In this document: positions 7,702 to 11,458 of the stretch, piece by piece | Numbering within the stretch: position 1 is the first letter of the stretch | How the letters are laid out: each line of letters starts with the position of its first letter | Assembly: GCA_016256075.1 (NCBI GenBank) | Contig: SDVU01000672.1 | Span: 1 to 11,458 of the forward strand | Source: Dictyocoela muelleri | Taxonomy: Eukaryota; Microsporidia | Length of the DNA stretch: 11,458 bases | Direction of reading: 5' to 3' | Notes under the pieces: generated by a model | Told to the model about the DNA's origin: nothing | The model's input: only the letters and a program-made list of their open reading frames with translations | The model's database searches: none | Position numbers and translations under genes: made by a program

Positions 7702-7936
7702 TAATTCAGCTGGTTCGAGATGATCAAAAAATAAAACAAATAATAATAAAAAATCATGATTCTACGTTTTAAGATAAAAAATAAGACTCTAGATCAAATT
7801 TAAAGATCAAAAAAATGATGAAAAAAGCATAAATGAAGTCGCATTATAGCCCCCATGCACAATTGGGATGAACATTCAATAAAATATTTTAACAAATCTC
7901 TTTTAGTTTCAAAATTTAATTTAGATGGATACTACA
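7614..7936 (+). repeat. 3' LTR
   Basis: Begins TGTAGCACTC and ends GATACTACA, giving TGTAG/CTACA inverted ends. AATAAA at 7878-7883 is a likely polyadenylation signal. ATAT of the target duplication follows at 7937-7940. Confidence 0.9.
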
Positions 7937-8080
7937 ATATTAATGCATAATTTTTAATATATTAATGCAAAATTTTAATATGTTAATGCACAATTATTAA
8001 ATATTAATGCATAATTTTTAATATATTAAAGCATAATTTTTAATATATTAATGCATAATTTTTAATATATCAATGCATAA
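7937..8080. repeat. Right 22-bp AT-rich array, part after the LTR insertion
   Basis: Continues the array of 3376-3485 with about six to seven units of AATGCATAATTTTTAATATATT. Several units are more diverged (AATGCAAAATTTTAATATG, AATGCACAATTATTAAAT) than those on the inner side. It ends at CAATGCATAACTCTG, the terminus of the outer element. Confidence 0.85.
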
Positions 8081-8082
8081 CT

Positions 8083-8090
8083 CTGTAGAA
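8083..8090. other. 8-bp target duplication of the hAT MITE, left copy
   Basis: CTGTAGAA precedes the MITE and is repeated at 8472-8479. Its first three bases are the last three of the outer TACAG element and the rest are MULE flank. It fits both published hAT target patterns (nTnnnnAn for the Ac group, nnnTAnnn for the Buster group). Confidence 0.9.
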
Positions 8091-8471
8091 CAGTGTTTCT
8101 CAAAGGGGGTCATTGGAGTTTTCAAGTGGAGGGGGTCATTTGAGTTTCAGGGGGGGTTTGATTTTCTGGGCAGCAATTTGGATTTTCTGAGGGGGGGGGG
8201 TTGTATTTTCAAGGGAGGAGCTATTTAAATTTTCAGGTATCTAGGGCCTAAACTTGCAAAGTTCAATCCTAATTTAAATCACTCTGTAATAAACATCAGT
8301 GTCAATCGTCTCATTTAATAAATATTTTTTTTTTGCGTCTATTAATTACATAAATCAATAAAAATAATCAGAAATTTGTTTTATAAATACTTATTGTTTT
8401 ATAATGGAGGGGCAGGCAAACAAATTTTTTTCGGCTAGGGGGACATAACCAAAATAGGTGGGAAAACACTG
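8091..8471. mobile_element. hAT-type MITE, 381 bp
   Basis: Ends CAGTGTTTCTCAAAGGGGGTC and, reverse-complemented from the right, CAGTGTTTTCCCACC. The shared CAGTGTTT with a perfect 8-bp duplication is diagnostic of hAT elements. G-rich stretches near the left end (a run of nine or more G around 8192-8201) and an AT-rich middle are its only other features. It has no reading frame of note, so it is a non-autonomous element moved by a hAT transposase from elsewhere. The intact duplication and clean ends suggest it is younger than its relative at 10321-10686. Confidence 0.9.
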
Positions 8472-8479
8472 CTGTAGAA
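8472..8479. other. 8-bp target duplication of the hAT MITE, right copy
   Basis: CTGTAGAA, identical to 8083-8090. MULE sequence proper resumes at the TA of 8475-8476. Confidence 0.9.
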
Positions 8480-8750
8480 CCTATTCACAAAATAAAATTT
8501 TGGTCTTGTTTTGATTATGTCAAATCGAACATTCATCGGACAAAAAACGTTTTAGAAGCCCGGAATAGGTCTTAAACTTAATATCAATTATTGCACATTC
8601 TAATATCGTGCGTTTTCATGCAATATTTTGTGCAAAGAAGAAGAAAAATATTGTTTTAGAGTGATCCAGACACTTTCTGGTGTAAGTATTAAATTTCATG
8701 ATAAAAATATAATCAGAGAAATGAAGATAAATATCATATTTGATAATTAA
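8475..8750 (+). pseudogene. MULE transposase remnant, C-terminal part
   Basis: Continues the transposase of 262-1284 beyond the nested insertions. FWSCFDYVKSNIHRTKNVLEA (about 8501-8560 in part) corresponds to the W-x-x-(Y/F)D-x-V-x-x-x-x-x-RT-N-x-x-E block that follows the catalytic core in FLYWCH-type MULE transposases. AHSNIVRFHAIF (about 8601) and KFHDKNIIREMKINIIFDN, ending at the TAA of 8748-8750, fit the tail. The first frame is interrupted by stops near 8563 and the tail lies in other frames. Together with the left part, about 430 codons remain, somewhat short for such transposases. The match is to family patterns recalled from memory. Confidence 0.65.
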
Positions 8751-8862
8751 ATCTATTTTAAAAAAGATATATATTCACATATTTTATATAAAATTTTAGA
8801 TTGGGTAATTGATGGTTAATAATTGAAAAATAATAAATTTTAAATAATCTTTTTTAAAGCAT

Positions 8863-8884
8863 CAACTTGTCATATGACGAGTTG
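8863..8884. repeat. 22-bp near-perfect palindrome, proposed right end of MULE
   Basis: CAACTTGTCATATGACGAGTTG differs from a perfect palindrome by one base pair and from 195-214 by one base. It lies 113 bp after the transposase remnant. Confidence 0.55.
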
Positions 8885-8923
8885 AGCTTATTATATCTAT
8901 TACATTACATGTCGAGCTGGTAT

Positions 8924-8940
8924 CAACTCGCCATATGACG
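8924..8940. repeat. Third, degraded copy of the palindrome
   Basis: CAACTCGCCATATGACG repeats the left two thirds of the palindrome, 40 bp beyond the second copy and outside the proposed element. It could be a leftover of a neighbouring element of the same family, part of a longer compound terminus, or a preferred target. Confidence 0.5.
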
Positions 8941-8942
8941 AT

Positions 8943-10107
8943 TTTATGATCATCGTTTTATTAGCTTAAACGAATATTTAACCTTTTAAAATCTGATTCT
9001 TGGATCCTCTTGGTATTTTAAACTTTACAACAAGTAAAGATTATTTTTTTTACAGCAAATAAAAACAGACAATAATATTTATACTTGTACTTTGCTAAAT
9101 ATACTCCTTATTTTTTCCCATTTGCAGCTTATAATGTTTTACTAAGCGTTCACCTACCCAAAATAATCAGGTTTATTGCGTTTAAAATGTCTTTATCGTC
9201 GTATATTCCTTAAACCTCTTTAAAAGATAAAATTGTACTTTCGTCGACAAAAAACTCTTATCTTTGGTTTTAAAAAGTATGTTACGGTGCGTTTTGAATC
9301 GTTTTCGAAACACATTTATAACTCAATATTTTTTTATCGACTTAATTTACTTAATTTGAATACCATTTTACTAATATTAAAATCTGTATAGAGCAAAATC
9401 TTGTATTAAGTTCCCTTAATGACCCATATTTATTACCCTAAAATAGCTCTTAAGACAATAAGAATTTTGTTATCTATAATATCTTGATAGATATTAGCAT
9501 AAATCAAGTTAATTTATTAATTTTATTTCAAATTAGGTATTTTCCAGTAAAAAAAATGTGAGATTTTTTGGGTGCATAATACTTTATTATATATAATGAA
9601 TAAATTAACATGATTTCGGCAAATATCATTCAATATATTATTGATAACATAATTTTTATTACCTTAAGAGACATTTAAGGGTACTAAATCTAGGTCATTT
9701 TAGGACATTTACACAAAATCTTTTTATTTTATGGTTGAAACAATCCAAATAACTTTTTATCAAAGATAGAAGTTAGAATTTTTTTGTAAAAAGAATAATA
9801 TATTGTGTATTACCTGTTCTCAAAAATCAAATTTAGACACTTTAAAATCTCCTTTATAGCTTAAACCGGAAGTTCATTTCAATTTAAAGTTCCCTGTATG
9901 TTAAAGCCAGTCTATATGTTTATATTTTATTATTTCTTTTTTCTATTTTTAGCCTCTTTCCCAAATTTATTTTTCTCATTATAGGGGCGTAATTTTTTTA
10001 AAAAAATGTATTATCTAAAAACAACAAATCTATGTTTGCGAGTCAGTTAATCTATTTAATTTCACATAGTATTACTAAGGTCAAAAATATTAGTTAATGG
10101 CGAAATC
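8943..10107. other. AT-rich stretch with no recognisable gene
   Basis: Stops are dense in all frames, and no conserved protein block, RNA gene or element terminus was recognised. A small inverted repeat TAATATCT-TGAT-AGATATTA lies near 9477-9497, which is easy to get by chance in DNA of this composition. Confidence 0.6.
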
Positions 10108-10198
10108 CGTTATTGGGGGTATCTGTTATTGGAGGTATCCGTTATTGGGGCATCCGTTATTGGGGGTATCCGCTATTTGGTATCCGTTATTGTGGGGT
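10108..10198. repeat. 16-bp minisatellite, unit CGTTATTGGGGGTATC
   Basis: About six head-to-tail units, with variants TGTTATTGGAGGTATC, CGTTATTGGGGCATC and CGCTATTTGGTATC, the last one degenerating into CGTTATTGTGGGG. G-rich on this strand in otherwise AT-rich DNA. No reading frame or element end is attached. Confidence 0.85.
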
Positions 10199-10320
10199 TT
10201 TAAGGTATTAAAAGTATTCAAACTAGGATAGACGAAAAATAAAAAAAATATCTACATTAAGAAAAGCCTTAGAAGTAGAAATTTCCACCCTATAAAAATA
10301 TTAATTTTCGCAAATTAAAT

Positions 10321-10686
10321 CAGTATTTTAAAACCTCTTGTAGCTAATCTCTTTCTCTAGCCGAAAAATTTCGGGCCTCACCTGAGCAAAACACGTTGTA
10401 TTTTTAAAGTTCCTCAATTATTTTTGATTTAGGTAATTGATAGATATAAAAAAATATTTATTTATCATAAGATTGACCCTGGTTTTTATTACAGAGTGAT
10501 TTCATTTTAAGCTAGAAGTTCATAAGTTTAAGCCTTAGATCCTTTAAAGTCAAATTTCTTCTCCCCTAAAATCAAAATTGTCTCTTCCTGAAAATCCAAA
10601 TTGCCAATCTAAAAATCTAAATTTACTCTCTCCGAAAATTTAAATTACCCTCTAGTTTTACGTAAGCCTCTCTTTAGAAAACACTG
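10321..10686. mobile_element. Second copy of the hAT MITE, inverted and older
   Basis: Reverse-complement relative of 8091-8471. Matching blocks include CTCTAGCCGAAAAA (CTAGCCGAAAAAA in the other), TTTATTACAGAGTGATTT and AAAATCCAAATTGC. It starts CAGTATTTT and ends AAAACACTG, so both hAT ends are recognisable, but no 8-bp duplication remains at AATTAAAT / CATCCTTT. The weaker match and lost duplication suggest an older insertion. Confidence 0.8.
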
Positions 10687-11295
10687 CATCCTTTATTAAT
10701 ATAAATCAGATAAATTAAATAAAACATGTCGTTTTTTTCGGCCACTTTTTAAAATTTTCAGTCATAAAAGGTGAAAGATCGTAAAAATCGAACATGTAAA
10801 AAACATATAAAAAAATTACTTAATTTTTCTTTTAGTACTCACTATCTATAGGAGCGCTAGCTCTTCATACAGAAGAGCTCATGATAAAATGATTTCATAT
10901 TTAAGCTCCCTATGATTTTTTGTAATGGGTAGCTTACTTGTAATCCTGCAGAACTTCTTATATGAATAATAATGATAGTAAGGGGTCGTCTTTAGAATGT
11001 TGCCCAAACCCAAGGAGCTACTCTGGATTTATATTTATAAATAAATCAATTTTTAATATATCAATTTTATGCAATTTAAATGATTATTTAATAAAGAATT
11101 AACAATGAAATTAAATATCAATAACTATAGTTGTAATATATAGTAATTCTAATGTGATTTATCTAATTAAGAATTAGTCTAATATGATATAAAGCTAAAA
11201 AACACTACCAGCTGTATTGATTGCGGCGACATTTCGGCAAATAAATAGAAACTAATGAAAATGAAGAGCCTATAATTGTCAGTACGTTGTTTATT
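10687..11295. other. AT-rich stretch with no recognisable gene
   Basis: Nothing coding or RNA-like was recognised beyond the hairpin at 10859-10879. Frames are short and closed in all six registers. Confidence 0.6.
10859..10879. other. Perfect 8-bp hairpin
   Basis: AGCTCTTC and GAAGAGCT pair perfectly around ATACA. More GC-rich than its surroundings, followed by no T-run. It is in unassigned sequence, so no role can be given. Confidence 0.5.
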
Positions 11296-11454
11296 CATTG
11301 ATAAAATTAAAATGGCGTATACATTATGGCCGCCGGGGGGCTTATGAGTGACCTATTGGTTTAATACCAAAAATAAAAGCGCTAAAGACTAAATTTAGTG
11401 ACATCTCTTCGGGTTGACAATTATATATATTGTCAGCATGTATTGTATATTAAT
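11296..11454. repeat. Unclassified ~155-bp direct repeat, right copy
   Basis: Same orientation as 20-174, with the shared blocks listed there. A motif TTGTCAGTACGTTG at about 11276-11289 resembles the TTGTCAGCATGTA near its end (11430-11442), which would fit a unit that repeats in tandem. The hairpin at 11415-11435 is perfect here. Family unknown. Confidence 0.6.
11415..11435. other. Conserved hairpin in right direct repeat
   Basis: TGACAAT and ATTGTCA pair over 7 bp around the 7-base loop TATATAT. It is the counterpart of 139-159, with pairing kept though bases differ. Confidence 0.45.
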
Positions 11455-11458
11455 AATT

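Larger units (their letters stand above)
3486..7936 (+). mobile_element. Broken Ty3/gypsy-type LTR retrotransposon fossil
   Basis: Two LTRs of about 324 bp (3486-3809 and 7614-7936) begin TGTAG. The 3' copy ends CTACA, giving the usual short inverted ends. ATAT at 3482-3485 and at 7937-7940 is the 4-bp target duplication, as known for Ty3/gypsy relatives such as 17.6 and 297, which favour TATATA. Between the LTRs are a possible primer-binding site, gag, protease, RT, RNase H and integrase remnants in that order, and a polypurine tract. RT before integrase places it in Ty3/gypsy (Metaviridae) rather than Ty1/copia. No env remnant is seen. It is broken, with about ten or more breaks. The LTRs differ at about 6-7% of sites, suggesting an insertion a few million years ago. 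Confidence 0.9.
1285..8085. mobile_element. Outer TA-inserted element with TACAGGG/CTCTGTA ends, made of 22-bp repeat arms
   Basis: The left end reads TA-CAGGGTTATGCATTAATATATT. The right end, reverse-complemented, reads TA-CAGAGTTATGCATTGATATATT, so the termini are inverted repeats flanked by TA, a Tc1/mariner-like signature. Removing everything between the two TA dinucleotides makes the flanking MULE sequence continuous, and one frame reads from KYVYG through FIEPIHKIKFW across the junction. Its own DNA is only about 0.35 kb: inward-facing arrays of a 22-bp unit (TATGCATTAATATATTAAAAAT) on each side. It has no coding capacity. It was later invaded by the inner foldback element (1366-3375) and by an LTR retrotransposon (3486-7936). 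An alternative view is that outer and inner units are one composite element. Confidence 0.65.
195..8884. mobile_element. Decayed FLYWCH-type MULE DNA transposon, split by later insertions
   Basis: The outermost recognisable element. Its own DNA is about 1.5 kb: 195-1284 on the left and 8475-8884 on the right. The intervening ~7.2 kb is later insertions. Transposase remnants run from 262 to 1284 and from 8475 to 8750. The proposed ends are a palindrome at 195-214 and a nearly identical one at 8863-8884. The sequence just inside the left one (AGTTGATTCTGTTTAAAA) resembles the reverse complement of that just inside the right one (AAGTTGATGCTTTAAAA), as expected of terminal inverted repeats. MULEs usually make 8-11 bp target duplications; I cannot confirm one here. 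The element is old and inactive. The element boundaries are inferred; the transposase identity is better supported. Confidence 0.6.

Noticed and set aside
7702-7936. An env gene downstream of pol
   Set aside because: Pol runs into the 3' LTR, leaving no space, and no membrane or signal segment is seen.
9477-9497. Inverted repeat TAATATCT-TGAT-AGATATTA as a terminator or RNA element
   Set aside because: Made wholly of AT-rich words and without context; too likely by chance in this composition.
20-11454. The edge repeats as LTRs of an 11-kb retroelement
   Set aside because: They lack TG...CA ends, a primer-binding site or polypurine tract beside them. The real LTR pair lies at 3486 and 7614 with its own target duplication.

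Overview
The window looks like AT-rich eukaryotic DNA, most probably from an invertebrate animal; an insect is a guess from the mix of element families (FLYWCH-MULE, Ty3/gypsy with ATAT target duplications, hAT MITE, TA-inserting foldback DNA). I see no intact host gene, no rRNA or tRNA gene and no bacterial-type operon. Nearly everything that can be recognised is transposon fossil, and the insertions are nested so cleanly that their order can be read.

Layout. A ~155-bp unclassified direct repeat with a conserved hairpin lies at both edges (20-174 and 11296-11454). From 195 to 8884 lies a decayed Mutator-like (MULE) DNA transposon. Its transposase remnant has a FLYWCH-like start and MULE core blocks (262-1284) and resumes at 8475-8750. 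A 20-22 bp palindrome sits at each proposed end. At a TA in this gene sits an element with TACAGGG/CTCTGTA ends (1285-8085), whose arms are 22-bp AT-rich tandem repeats. At a TA in that repeat array sits a second, related element (1366-3375). It is a 2-kb foldback structure with ~0.8-kb inverted arms built from three successive kinds of short tandem repeat and no coding capacity.

A broken Ty3/gypsy-type LTR retrotransposon (3486-7936) lies in the right-hand 22-bp array, flanked by a 4-bp ATAT duplication. It has paired LTRs, a possible primer-binding site, a polypurine tract, and gag, protease, RT, RNase H and integrase remnants in Ty3/gypsy order. A hAT-type MITE (8091-8471) with an 8-bp CTGTAGAA duplication sits exactly across the right terminus of the TACAG element. 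A second, older copy of the same MITE lies inverted at 10321-10686.

Order of events read from the nesting: MULE first, then the outer TA element, then separately the inner foldback, the LTR element and the hAT MITE (the order of these last three is not fixed by nesting). The LTRs differ at about 6-7% of positions, which suggests an insertion a few million years old at usual animal neutral rates. The right flank (8943-11295) is AT-rich and largely unrecognisable apart from the second hAT MITE, a 16-bp minisatellite at 10108-10198 and a short perfect hairpin at 10859-10879. No functional gene system is evident. The notable content is the nested pair of TA-inserting repeat-built elements and what their arrays have attracted.
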